Source: Acrasis kona (Eukaryota; Heterolobosea; Eutetramitea; Acrasida; Acrasidae). From it: DNA of 26,945 nt. The stretch lies in NCBI GenBank assembly GCA_026419775.2, contig JAOPGA020000217.1:1-26945 (forward strand). The letters are read 5' to 3'. A model generated the notes under the pieces. The model searched no databases, had not been told where the DNA came from, and saw only the letters and a program-made list of their open reading frames with translations. The translations under genes were made by a program, and so were the position numbers. How positions within the stretch are numbered: the first letter of the stretch is position 1; every line of letters starts with the position of its first letter. This document shows, piece after piece, positions 16,163 through 24,409 of the stretch.

Positions 16163-17338
16163 TTATTGTAACGGAAACAATGTATCGTCGGAAATCCTTG
16201 CTGTCCGCGTCTTTTTGTTGGACCGTTGCAGGCTCTCGTCGTCCTTATGGTACAATTGCTCATATTTTCTCTTACACCGCTCAAATTCCTCGGATGACCG
16301 CGCATTCTTAACTTGGTCATGTAATGTTTTAAAAGTTTCTGCCTTCTTAACAATGTCTTCTAATCTCTCCTGAAGGTCCGACTCCATTTTTTGTATTTCA
16401 TCATCCAACTTTTTGACTTGATCTCGTATTTGTGAATTGATGGCCTCGTAGTCCTTGTTCGGAACTGGGTTCGGTAACTCTCCGAAGAATATTTCATTCA
16501 CATACTTTGCGTTTTGAGAATACCTTTTGAGCGACTCCTGCTGTAAACATGTAAACCATGAAGAATCTTGTTTTTCTTGTTCCTCGACGTCATTCTTCTC
16601 TTCTTGTTCGATTAGAGCCTGTTGTTGCTGAATGTTGATTAGTTGCTGCTCTTCATCATCTTCAGCCTCTAGTTGTATGGATTGTGAGTTTAATTGTTCT
16701 TGGAATTGACGAAGTTGCTTCAGTTTGGCCTGCCTATATAAATGTCTTATCTGTTTTGATTGCTTTTCGAATGGTTCAAAATTAGGTTCCGTGGTCCCTT
16801 GTGTTTCGTTTATCAAATTGTTCATGAAATAGGCGTGGTTGTGTTGTAGCATCCATTGATGTTGCTGCTGTGTGTTCTGGAACGCATTCGCATGTGATTT
16901 TATGGGCTGGCTTTGGAAAACGTTGGCGGGTGGGTTGTAAGGATTAGGAGCACCTAAAATGCGATGTTGAGCAGATAGCTGCGTCAGTACACTTCCGTTT
17001 CCAAATTGAGCAGGTATACCGTGGCTGCCTGTTCTTATTACGTTTAGAAATGGGTTGTTCATGTAAGAATGTCCGCCAGGGGTGAAAACTGCTGAGGTTG
17101 GTGTGGCGGGCAAAGGTGTTGCAGGGCCTTTTGTTGCACTGTTTGGTGTATTCATCACGCGGACGCCTATTGTCTTTGGGGTTGTTTGTTGTGCTTTGCT
17201 TAGGTCGCCGACTGAATCGTGCGAGAAGAGTAACGAGTCGATTGCTGATCGCTTTACAACACCATTCGAACCATCATTATTATCAGATGCGTATGTCCCA
17301 TTGTTATTATTATGTGGTATGGTTGTTCCGCCTTGCAT
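16163..17338 (-). CDS. Gln/Asn-rich coiled-coil protein, unknown function (391 aa)
   Basis: Single-exon gene, ATG 17336-17338, TAA 16163-16165 with AATAAA overlapping it. The N-terminal half is low-complexity (Asn, Gln, Thr-Pro rich; TP sites in LPATPTSAVFTPGG). Residues about 190-270 are Gln/Glu-rich coiled coil, then a compact conserved-looking block SSWFTCLQQESLKRYSQNAK, and a second coiled coil at about 310-365 (IRDQVKKLDDEIQKMESDLQ). The end is basic. There is no signal peptide or membrane segment. This composition suits a nuclear or RNP-associated scaffold, but I do not recognise the family. It lies 48 nt upstream of the SPRY-ankyrin start on the same strand. Confidence 0.72.
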   Translation of the reverse strand: MQGGTTIPHNNNNGTYASDNNDGSNGVVKRSAIDSLLFSHDSVGDLSKAQQTTPKTIGVRVMNTPNSATKGPATPLPATPTSAVFTPGGHSYMNNPFLNVIRTGSHGIPAQFGNGSVLTQLSAQHRILGAPNPYNPPANVFQSQPIKSHANAFQNTQQQHQWMLQHNHAYFMNNLINETQGTTEPNFEPFEKQSKQIRHLYRQAKLKQLRQFQEQLNSQSIQLEAEDDEEQQLINIQQQQALIEQEEKNDVEEQEKQDSSWFTCLQQESLKRYSQNAKYVNEIFFGELPNPVPNKDYEAINSQIRDQVKKLDDEIQKMESDLQERLEDIVKKAETFKTLHDQVKNARSSEEFERCKRKYEQLYHKDDESLQRSNKKTRTARISDDTLFPLQ

Positions 17339-17354
17339 TTATTTATCGGCCGTT

Positions 17355-17458
17355 TTGGTTGACCAAGTTCAAACTGGTTACCAGTTAACAGCGATGTATC
17401 AAACAAGGGTATGATGATTTAAACAAGGCATTGAGCAAGTATTAGTTATAACTAATAC
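17355..17458. promoter_or_regulatory. Promoter with clustered palindromes
   Basis: Upstream of the minus-strand coiled-coil gene (ATG 17338) lie three dyads: TTGGTTGACCAA around 17356-17367, AACTGGTTACCAGTT at 17372-17386 (7-bp arms), and the perfect 20-bp palindrome GTATTAGTTATAACTAATAC at 17439-17458. The first two share a GGT...ACC core. They could be dimer-binding sites; no factor is identified. Confidence 0.45.
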
Positions 17459-17571
17459 CCTTTTAGCGATAAACATCAAACGCAGGACTATCCCCACCCG
17501 TTGAGAGATTGTGAAGAAACATGCAAGATACACGAATAAACTTTTTAATGATGTTATTTTACAAATACAAT

Positions 17572-18312
17572 CTACGCTACATCACTCCTCGCCAATAGAT
17601 CAAATAATATTGGACTACGAAGTATGCCATTTGACATCTTGCCGACCACTATCGCACAATTTATGAAGGTAGTGTCACATCCTTCTACTTGATCAAAAGA
17701 TGGAGTGTTAAAATTATGATTATGACCAAACACGTGCACAAGAGGCTTTACTTGTAGAACTCGCTCCATCATGTTAATGTTTCCTACTGACTTTCCGTTA
17801 TGAAGTGAAACGTTAAGGCCGCCTACATTATCTGGTGGTTGGTGTGTTATGAGTACGTCGGTATTGTGGGGTATATCATTAAATTCCTGTTTTGCAGATG
17901 AAGTATAACATCCTATATTGTATCTTGACTTGAAGCGGCTGCCGTAAAATGTAATGCCAAAAATCTCTACGCTCTGATCATACAGGACGTGAATCTCAGG
18001 AGAAAATATTCTCTTTATCAAGCTGGAAAACCACCACTCGTGGTTACCTAGAACAACAATTTTGTGTGGGTGCATTTGTGCGCTAAAGTACCTTGCAAAT
18101 GAAGTGGCATGATGTACTGCACCGTACTTTGTAAAATCTCCACAATGTATTAGAACGTCTCCATCTGGGACTTTAATTTTATCGTGATAATTGTGTGTAT
18201 CGGACAGAACAACAACACGAACTATTTTTGATTGATTTGTTCCATATCCTCGATCCTTTTTCTTGACATCTATTATCCTGCACAGAACTCCATCTACACT
18301 CGTCTCATTCAT
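17572..18312 (-). CDS. MPPED1/2-like calcineurin-type metallophosphoesterase (246 aa)
   Basis: Single exon. All metallophosphoesterase motifs are present: D38-T-H40 in VVVLSDTH, G-D59-F-T, G-N90-H91-E, H157 in ITHQPP, and G-H197-N-H199. The GDFTKYG and THQPP variants are typical of the MPPED (239FB) group. The enzyme would hydrolyse phosphodiesters, possibly cyclic nucleotides, with two metal ions. Unlike animal MPPED2, where the last motif has lost a His, the GHNH motif here is intact, so full activity is expected (family knowledge plus inference). There is no signal peptide. The stop is TAG; ATTAAA occurs about 30 nt downstream rather than on the stop. Confidence 0.9.
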   Translation of the reverse strand: MNETSVDGVLCRIIDVKKKDRGYGTNQSKIVRVVVLSDTHNYHDKIKVPDGDVLIHCGDFTKYGAVHHATSFARYFSAQMHPHKIVVLGNHEWWFSSLIKRIFSPEIHVLYDQSVEIFGITFYGSRFKSRYNIGCYTSSAKQEFNDIPHNTDVLITHQPPDNVGGLNVSLHNGKSVGNINMMERVLQVKPLVHVFGHNHNFNTPSFDQVEGCDTTFINCAIVVGKMSNGILRSPILFDLLARSDVA

Positions 18313-18432
18313 GCTTTTGTAATAATTTTGCTACAAAGGGTTGAATGGACTTCCAGAGTTAACTTTTGAATAAACTTTGCACCATCCCCAAGGAATGTAA
18401 CAAGAACGAACACTCAAATAACAGAATTAAAT

Positions 18433-19485
18433 TTATTTGTGTCCAGAGATGGGCTTTGGTTGGTAAATCTCTTCAAGTGACTTGATCTCATCATCAGTCA
18501 GTTTTACTTTGAATGCTCCCAACGCCTGTTCTAATTGGTACATTTTCGAAACACCAACAATTGGAGAGGTCACTGCCTTCTTGCTCAACACCCATGCCAA
18601 TGCAACCTGAGCTCTCTCCACTCCCTTGTTACTTGCAACCTCTTTTACCTTGTCCACAATCTTCTTTTCTGCTTCTGTTCCCATGAAACCCAATTCTCCC
18701 ATTTTGGCATCGGAACGTGTCGTGTTGTCTTCTCTGACGAGAGCGCCACCTGCCAAAGGACTCCATGGAATCAAACCAACTCCTTGGTCTAAGCAGAGTG
18801 GAATCATCTCCCTCTCTTCTTCTCTGTAGGTGAGATTGTACAAGTCCTGCATGCTCACAAACTTGGCCCATCCTTTTTTGTCTGCAATGTGTTGGGCTTT
18901 TGCGAACTGCCACGCATACATGGATGATGCTCCAATGTATCTGACCTTACCAGACCTGACAAGGTCATTGAGTGTCTCCATTGTCTAAACAGTAAGGTTT
19001 GAAAATGTGAAGAAAGTTACCTCTTCGATTGGTGTATCATAGTCCCACCTGTGAATTTGATACAAATCAATGTAATCAACTTGTAAACGCTCTAGGGAGG
19101 CATTGACGGCATCCAAAATTGATTTTCTGCTAAGGCCTCTCTTGGTCACGGTGTCGATCTTGTCCTCGGTCACGGTACCTCCTGCTAGGAGCGGTTGATC
19201 AGTGCCCCTCATGAGACCGTAACATTTAGTGGCTAACACGATTTGATCTCTGGGAATGTTAAGCTTCTTGATGGCATCTCCAAGGACGCGCTCGCTATCT
19301 CCGTTGGAATACACGTTTGCGGTGTCGAAGAAGTTTATTCCAGACTCCCATGCCTTCTTAATAATTTCAAATGCCTGATCATTATCAATAACCCATGGAG
19401 CCCAATTCTTATTTCCAAAGGTCATGCACCCAAGACATATTCTTGAGACTTTAAGGCCAGTGTTACCAAGTCGTTTGTACTCCAT
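18433..19485 (-). CDS. Aldo-keto reductase (338 aa, 2 exons)
   Basis: Exons 19021-19485 and 18433-18984, phase-0 intron of 36 nt (donor GTAACT, acceptor TGTTTAG). NADPH-dependent carbonyl reductase of the TIM-barrel AKR superfamily. The catalytic tetrad is visible: D54 and Y59 in FFDTANVY, K87 in VLATKC, H145 in LYQIHRWDYDTP. The C-terminal NADPH site includes IPWSPLAGG and SPIVGVSKMYQLEQAL; the end PKPISGHK is typical of yeast aryl-alcohol/YajO-like members. The intron joins HRWDYDTPIEE to TMETLNDLVRSGKVRYIG, a continuous family block. The substrate is not predictable. AATAAA (minus, 18432-18437) overlaps the stop. A strong inverted repeat lies just upstream of the ATG. Confidence 0.93.
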
Positions 19486-20344
19486 TTTGATTGAGATTTA
19501 GATGTTGAATTTGTGCGCAGTCTATTTATGTGCTATAGACTGCGCACAATCGTAGGCAAAACTTTACAACTTTGTCCGCAAACCCGATAATGTTCTTTGT
19601 GTTTCTCACAGGTGGATTTACAAACAACTCAACCGAATCAATTATTACTCTTGAATAAGATGGGATACTTGTTATAATTGATGAAAAATATTTGAAAAGT
19701 GCACGTGGGGGAATGTGTTATGTTTGAGTTTTTGTCATTCAAATTCTTGCGACTTCATCAGTGACAGCTTCGCACCATGTACCGAGATACGACGATTATA
19801 TACACAGTTTGGAGAATTCATGAAGGAGGGACATATACACAACTACTGCATTTTCAAAAAATCACGTTTATAAAAATAAGATTGCGTCACATTCACTCTC
19901 ACTTTCACTACTGGACTGCTCAGTTGTATCCATCGGATCTCGATCAGTGTACTCTCCACCAACGAAAGGTATTAAACAACAAGTCTTGAACTGTAAATTG
20001 ATCCCTACAAATGTCCACAACAATCGTTGACTTTCTTTGGTTACTCCAATGTCCCTCGCTGTTTATAATAATTGAAAACGTATGCCTGGGAAAGTTCTTG
20101 GTGTTTCGTGGGTTTTTGTTTAATAAATGTTGTTCAGTCATGCTGTTGTATTGATGAGACGGGCTCTAGCCAAAATGGATGTTCTCAAAAGTTATACTTG
20201 TCTTCAGTCACTCCAAACAACTTCCATCATCCTTCAGATCTCAAGTTCGGGTTTATGAAATCACTCAACCTGCTGGCTCCTCGACTTTGAAGTAGCTGTT
20301 ATTCTCCTGTAATTTCCGAGGTGTTACTCTTTACAACATCATCT
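19486..20344. other. Intergenic region, about 860 bp, divergent promoters
   Basis: Holds the promoters of the aldo-keto reductase (minus) and of the helical-repeat gene (plus). The 15-bp inverted repeat at 19511-19549 is annotated separately; CACGTG occurs near 19702. Short open frames exist at 19777-19989 (+), 19944-20141 (-) and 20179-20295 (+, 38 codons, reading MFSKVILVFSHSKQ...). None resembles a known protein and I could not build a convincing spliced gene, but a small gene here cannot be excluded. Confidence 0.4.
19511..19549. repeat. Perfect 15-bp inverted repeat upstream of the aldo-keto reductase
   Basis: TTGTGCGCAGTCTAT (19511-19525) and its exact reverse complement (19535-19549) flank a 9-nt loop. 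It lies 26-64 nt before the aldo-keto reductase ATG. As DNA it is a candidate operator for a dimeric factor; if transcribed, it makes a strong leader hairpin. Confidence 0.75.
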
Positions 20345-21397
20345 ATGGGCAATAAAACGACACACGATAAGAGTGAAGACCTGCCGATAGAGGAGCTAAA
20401 ACAATGTAGCAACGCTTATGAACTATTATCAGTACTAGACAAACTATCGAACTCACTTCAAAGCAATCAAAACCACACCAAACAGTTTTTTGATGATGCC
20501 GAATGCATATCGTCACTCGAGTCCAAAATCGAACAGTATGCACTAAGTGATATAAACTCATCCGTTGTATTACTAAAACTTTTGAACGTTTTGAACAGCA
20601 CACAGGTAGAAAGTGACGCCGTTCTTTTAAATAACATTTTATACAGCTCGATTACATCTCTAATACTGTGCTCCCTCCGTTACTATGAGAGAGACCATGA
20701 ATTATGGACCCAGGCTTGTCAAATCACAAGCAATCATAGCAAACAAATATTCCACATTGCTGGTCAAGAGCTCGCGGATAAGTTAATAAAAATTAATATC
20801 AGTGCAATGTGCAAGTTTGAAGATCTTATCCCCGACTCATTAATTGTGTTTGGTGTTGTACTCCGAAATTCAAATTTAAAGGTACATTATCCAACAATTG
20901 TTGATTCTCTTTTTGTTATAATCGATAAAATCTATGACAATGAATCCTACGTTGTACAGGTTTTCGAAATCCTATGCCACTCCACTATGGTGGACGCTAC
21001 ACCCACTCATCTTAAGACTTGTCTATTGGTCATACAAAGGCTAATATCAGCCTTGAAAAAGCACAAAATAGTCAATAACAAGTATAATGCAATGATTATT
21101 GATTGGTCCACGCACACCTGCCTGACAAGTAGTGAGATTGTTGATATTATCGTCAAAGAAGAACTAAAGGATGGAATCTTTGTCTTGTATGGAGACGAAA
21201 TGTTGTTTCAAGTAGACGCAGAACCTAAAGCCATTCGCTTGTTGGACTTGTTAATAATGTTGGTAAAGGACAACAGAACCAAAAAATATTGTAAATCTCA
21301 TAAGGAGCATTTCCTTAGAGCGGCTGGCATTTTGCTGCGTTTCCCCTGCGAGGAGATACAAATTATGTCAAGTGATTTGTGTATAATGTTGTCATAA
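20345..21397 (+). CDS. Helical-repeat protein, possibly N-myristoylated, unknown function (350 aa)
   Basis: The frame is open from 20321 but only ATG 20345 is a true methionine start. The product begins MGNKTTHDKSED, with Gly2 and Thr6 as in N-myristoylation sites. The rest is a succession of amphipathic helices rich in Leu, Ile and Ser (for example VVLLKLLNVLNSTQ and AIRLLDLLIMLVKD), resembling an armadillo/HEAT-type solenoid. No catalytic motif, signal peptide or membrane helix is seen. The stop TAA (21395-21397) lies 3 nt from the convergent stop of the 12-cysteine protein; no clear AATAAA is present, only ATAAAA. I do not recognise the family. Confidence 0.7.
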   Translation: MGNKTTHDKSEDLPIEELKQCSNAYELLSVLDKLSNSLQSNQNHTKQFFDDAECISSLESKIEQYALSDINSSVVLLKLLNVLNSTQVESDAVLLNNILYSSITSLILCSLRYYERDHELWTQACQITSNHSKQIFHIAGQELADKLIKINISAMCKFEDLIPDSLIVFGVVLRNSNLKVHYPTIVDSLFVIIDKIYDNESYVVQVFEILCHSTMVDATPTHLKTCLLVIQRLISALKKHKIVNNKYNAMIIDWSTHTCLTSSEIVDIIVKEELKDGIFVLYGDEMLFQVDAEPKAIRLLDLLIMLVKDNRTKKYCKSHKEHFLRAAGILLRFPCEEIQIMSSDLCIMLS

Positions 21398-21405
21398 AAT
21401 TTATT
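21395..21405. terminator. Convergent stops 3 nt apart
   Basis: The plus-strand TAA (21395-21397) and the minus-strand TAA (21401-21403) nearly touch. AATAAA on minus (plus TTTATT, 21400-21405) overlaps its own stop. The plus gene has only ATAAAA here, so its transcript probably runs into the opposite coding region. Confidence 0.55.
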
Positions 21406-21736
21406 CTCTACAAACTGGAATGTTATAATTGTTTGATTCTTTACGATCGTAGCAGCATATCTCTCCATCTCTCACACCTTGACAAGAATTCTCCACTGGA
21501 TTCAAAACCAAACAAGCTCTACATACAGAAAGTAATTTGGTCTTCTTGCAATCTTCCAAGCAATTCCAATAAGAATCGGACAGCGTGTCTATTTCGCACG
21601 TATCGTAACATTTGATTCTTTTCGCGTCGCCAACTTGAAGGTCACACCTTAATTGACATTGTTTCTTAGTTAGACCTAGAACTAATGTGAAGAGCAGTAC
21701 CAAGTTAAATAAAGTAATCAAAGATGACAACCTCAT
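21401..21736 (-). CDS. Small secreted 12-cysteine protein (111 aa)
   Basis: Signal peptide at residues 1-21 (MRLSSLITLFNLVLLFTLVLG) followed by a 90-residue mature chain with 12 cysteines (27, 31, 43, 47, 59, 63, 72, 75, 85, 94, 95, 109). The first three pairs have CxxxC spacing about 12 residues apart, followed by CxxC and an adjacent CC. Such spacing implies six disulfides in an extracellular or luminal protein. I do not recognise the family; a saposin or a twin-CX3C mitochondrial protein does not fit, because of the signal peptide and the cysteine count. AATAAA (minus, 21400-21405) overlaps the stop and the 3' end abuts the convergent helical-repeat gene. Confidence 0.78.
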   Translation of the reverse strand: MRLSSLITLFNLVLLFTLVLGLTKKQCQLRCDLQVGDAKRIKCYDTCEIDTLSDSYWNCLEDCKKTKLLSVCRACLVLNPVENSCQGVRDGEICCYDRKESNNYNIPVCRE

Positions 21737-21864
21737 GGACGCAAATGTTTCTTGTCATCAACTTTGTGGTTGAGCGATTTTTAACTCAAAATGGAGAATG
21801 TTGTGGGGTTGGTTTGAAAATTGAAGGAACAGTATTTGCACGTATACTAAAGATTTGGTATTTA

Positions 21865-22914
21865 TTAACATCTCTCAGATATTTGAAAAACAATTGATCC
21901 GTCTCCGGTTTCTTGTGAATCACTTACAAGAAAAGTACCTGTTGCCTCCCTTGCTCTTTTGAATTGTTCTTGAGTATATTTTAAACAACTGTTGGTCAGG
22001 ACGTATTTCTCCTCTCCATTTATGTTGACCAATACAAGAGTTGTGGCAACATTGACACTACCAACTTCTGTATCTAATGGCACCAGGTTAAATAAGTATT
22101 TACTCTTCCAATCAAAAGAAGCCTTGATACTTTCATCAAACTGTGCACCCACCAATGCCGAAAAACGAAGCATTTCATCATGATGATAAAAATTTCTAAT
22201 TGTCTCGCTTTTGTTTTCAACAACAATGCCACATGGATTCACACTCCCATTGAACAACTGCATCTCAGAGAGTACTAAATCACCTTTACGAGTGATTCGG
22301 GAAAGCATCTGTCCTATGCGAGATGGTAAGTCATTGCCCTCTTGGAAACCCAAATTGGTGACGATGGTTACAATATCTTGTGTATCTGTTGATATTTCTG
22401 GAAAATCATCAATGCTACACTTGTAGAAGTCTGCAATTAAGTATTTGAATTTATCAGCACCAATGATGGGTGTCAGTGCTTTTCTCATTGTGTCTTCAGA
22501 CTTGGGGTTGATATCGACGCCAATATATTGTTGAAGGTCAATACCTGCTTCAAATAGCTGAGTTAATATAGTGCAGGACTTCCATGGTTCTGGTCCAAGT
22601 TCCACGTATCTTACTTGTCTGCCTTCAACAAGTGCAGCAAGCTTTGTTGTTGTCAATTTGAGTGCTTGACGAAAGGATGGTCCGTTCTTTCCTGTGCAGA
22701 GATGGTCATCTTCTATTGCCATTCTGTTGATATTGGACATGGTATCAAAGATGGCAGATAAACTTTCCTCGTCATTTACGTTCTGCTTTATGCCTTCAGG
22801 GCGATATTTAGATGAGTTATCAAGGATTGCAAGCTGTTCCGGTAAAATTGTGCTGTGAACCACAAGGGCGTGGCCGACTAATTCATTGAATGATATGTTG
22901 TCTATCTCAGTCAT
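21865..22914 (-). CDS. EgtD-like SAM-dependent methyltransferase (349 aa)
   Basis: Single exon. Resembles the histidine-specific methyltransferase family (EgtD, first step of ergothioneine synthesis). N-terminal residues 40-100 match the entry region with HLCTGKNGPSFRQA. SAM motif I appears as YVELGPEPW (103-111), a variant of the usual ELGSG. Motif II is YIGVDINPKS (130-139), then LIADFYKC, and a TNLGFQEGND loop where EgtD has a LGSTIGNF-type segment. The C-terminal KYVLTNSCLKYTQEQFKRAR matches the family's final strand-helix. The altered glycine motif means the methyl acceptor may not be histidine. There is no signal peptide. AATAAA overlaps the stop (minus, 21861-21866). Confidence 0.7.
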   Translation of the reverse strand: MTEIDNISFNELVGHALVVHSTILPEQLAILDNSSKYRPEGIKQNVNDEESLSAIFDTMSNINRMAIEDDHLCTGKNGPSFRQALKLTTTKLAALVEGRQVRYVELGPEPWKSCTILTQLFEAGIDLQQYIGVDINPKSEDTMRKALTPIIGADKFKYLIADFYKCSIDDFPEISTDTQDIVTIVTNLGFQEGNDLPSRIGQMLSRITRKGDLVLSEMQLFNGSVNPCGIVVENKSETIRNFYHHDEMLRFSALVGAQFDESIKASFDWKSKYLFNLVPLDTEVGSVNVATTLVLVNINGEEKYVLTNSCLKYTQEQFKRAREATGTFLVSDSQETGDGSIVFQISERC

Positions 22915-23151
22915 TATGACGTTTTATTTCTATTTCAATTTCGAAGTTGTTCCATGTTCTTTTTGAAGTTCGATAGTGGCTCAAATTTATAACTAGTTCG
23001 AACTTAAACTAATAATTCTTGCTGCATCTTGTTATAAACGATTATATTAATTATAATAGAACAATCCCCAAGTCAGGGTTTTTGAACGAAAGGTATGTTT
23101 CATTGTAATCTACATTGACATGTGGCTTGTCAAATTTCAAACAAGTTCGTC

Positions 23152-23730
23152 ATGTGTATTAGGTTTGTATTATTCTTGTGCTTGTTGGTCACTGTGTTTG
23201 CTGGTGACCAGACTGTGCAAAATTTTTCAATTCCTCAAATCACAGCAAGAATCACAATTACGAAAAAAAGTTTGCCTTCCATCACTACGAATTCAACTGT
23301 ATCCATAACGACAAAATCTACAGAGGTCATTTTTGGAAGTAATGTGCAATCGTTCATTAATGATAAGTCACCCTTGAAGTGTCCACCTGTAGTCGGAAAA
23401 GGAAACGCACCCATTGGCGGCGGAGATGTAAGACGTCATTCTAACTACTTTTTGGCAAAAGATTACAAACTCGCTGCATCATGCAGACTGGATTGCACGA
23501 GCAAAGTGTCAGGTCAAGTTCACTTTGACGGAGGCTGCAAGCACAGATACTTTTACTATGGAAACACTGGACGCTGTTTGGTAGCAGGAGAGCTAAACGA
23601 CGCACAAGCCAAACTCGCCGAAGCCTATTGTATGAGTTGCAACGGTTGCATCAAGACACATAACAGAGCTTTCAATGCTGCTATTGCAAAGAGAGTGGAA
23701 GGTGACAACAGCGGTAAAACTCCACAATAA
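23152..23730 (+). CDS. Secreted Cys-rich protein, copy 1 of a tandem family (192 aa)
   Basis: ATG 23152 begins a signal peptide (MCIRFVLFLCLLVTVFAG); the upstream GTG frame extension is not needed. A Ser/Thr-rich stalk of about 45 residues follows (TKKSLPSITTNSTVSITTKS), a likely O-glycosylation region. Then comes a compact domain with eight cysteines: KCPP, SCRLDC, GGCKHR, GRCLVAG and YCMSCNGC. I do not recognise the domain. The 26398 gene carries an almost identical domain behind a different stalk. AATAAA (23726-23731) overlaps the stop. Confidence 0.82.
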   Translation: MCIRFVLFLCLLVTVFAGDQTVQNFSIPQITARITITKKSLPSITTNSTVSITTKSTEVIFGSNVQSFINDKSPLKCPPVVGKGNAPIGGGDVRRHSNYFLAKDYKLAASCRLDCTSKVSGQVHFDGGCKHRYFYYGNTGRCLVAGELNDAQAKLAEAYCMSCNGCIKTHNRAFNAAIAKRVEGDNSGKTPQ

Positions 23731-23919
23731 AAGAATAAAAAAATTTAAAATACATCAAATTGTATATCATGACAAACAATATTTCCCAATCACCCCCGAT
23801 TAAACAAACTTTAACTTAACAGAGTGGTGTTTTTGTAAAGTATATAAGTCTTTTATAATTACAAATCAAATTGACCAACATTTTGATATCATTGATGCAC
23901 AAGGAGTTGTCAATACTAT

Positions 23920-24060
23920 TATTTCGTCAAGTGCCCCCAAGGAGTGACCACCAGTGGTGATGCTGCAATTGTTCATCTCAAAGGAATACATACCCTACAT
24001 GAGCTTTTGCAAAAAAGTCACCGACGCGGCACTTGTTCATCTCGAAGGAATTCCTTCGAG
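23920..24060 (+). pseudogene. Possible relic of a leucine-rich-repeat coding region
   Basis: Frame 1 reads GVTTSGDAAIVHLKGIHTLH; frame 2 reads KKVTDAALVHLEGI. Both follow the bacterial/protist 'VTDAGLAHLxGL' LRR pattern, 63-64 nt apart, so a one-base shift near the A-run at 24011-24016 separates consecutive units. No start, signal peptide or longer array is visible. It is either a decayed gene fragment or a chance similarity. Confidence 0.35.
24041..24060. repeat. Perfect 20-bp palindrome
   Basis: CTCGAAGGAATTCCTTCGAG equals its own reverse complement. It lies at the end of the second LRR-like unit, where a direct repeat ends in an inverted copy of itself, which suggests a fold-back rearrangement. 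Confidence 0.7.
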
Positions 24061-24298
24061 AATTAAGATACTGGTAATCCTACAAACAAATTCCTTCTCA
24101 GCCACTATTTCAAAAAATTATAAATGCCTCATGGCTACATGTTGCCAAATAAATTGTTATTAGCATTTTATCGGCACAAAGCTTTGTAAAATCGGCGTTT
24201 ATTAGAACCTCTCTATGTTGGTGTCTTCTTTTCTTGACTAGGTTCCTTTCATTCCTATAAAACTCTGTTTATACTAGATGTTTATAAGGCTATTCTAA

Positions 24299-24409
24299 CT
24301 TGATCTTTCTCTTTCCTCACCAATATACAGATATAACTCGAGCGGTAGCTATACTTGAATTTTCTCTTTCCTCACCAATATTCAGCTGTGACTCGATCGG
24401 TACCTATTC
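24299..24409 (+). repeat. Two-copy imperfect tandem repeat, 55-bp period
   Basis: 24299-24353 and 24354-24409 both start CTTGA, share TTCTCTTTCCTCACCAATAT, then ACTCGA[GT]CGGTA and CTAT. Differences are single substitutions. It is non-coding in all frames as far as I can see. Confidence 0.65.

Noticed and set aside
49-18378. Recurring CGAATAAACTTTT-like strings at about 49-62, 17533-17546 and 18367-18379
   Set aside because: They are short, AT-rich and contain the common AATAAA word; three near-matches in 27 kb are too few to call an element.
18985-19485. Two independent aldo-keto reductase fragments or a split gene
   Set aside because: A 36-nt intron restores a complete, uninterrupted enzyme with all catalytic residues.
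20179-20295. 38-codon frame MFSKVILVFSHSKQ... as a microprotein gene
   Set aside because: There is no signal peptide, no poly(A) signal at its stop and no splice partner that extends it; an overlapping frame is equally open.
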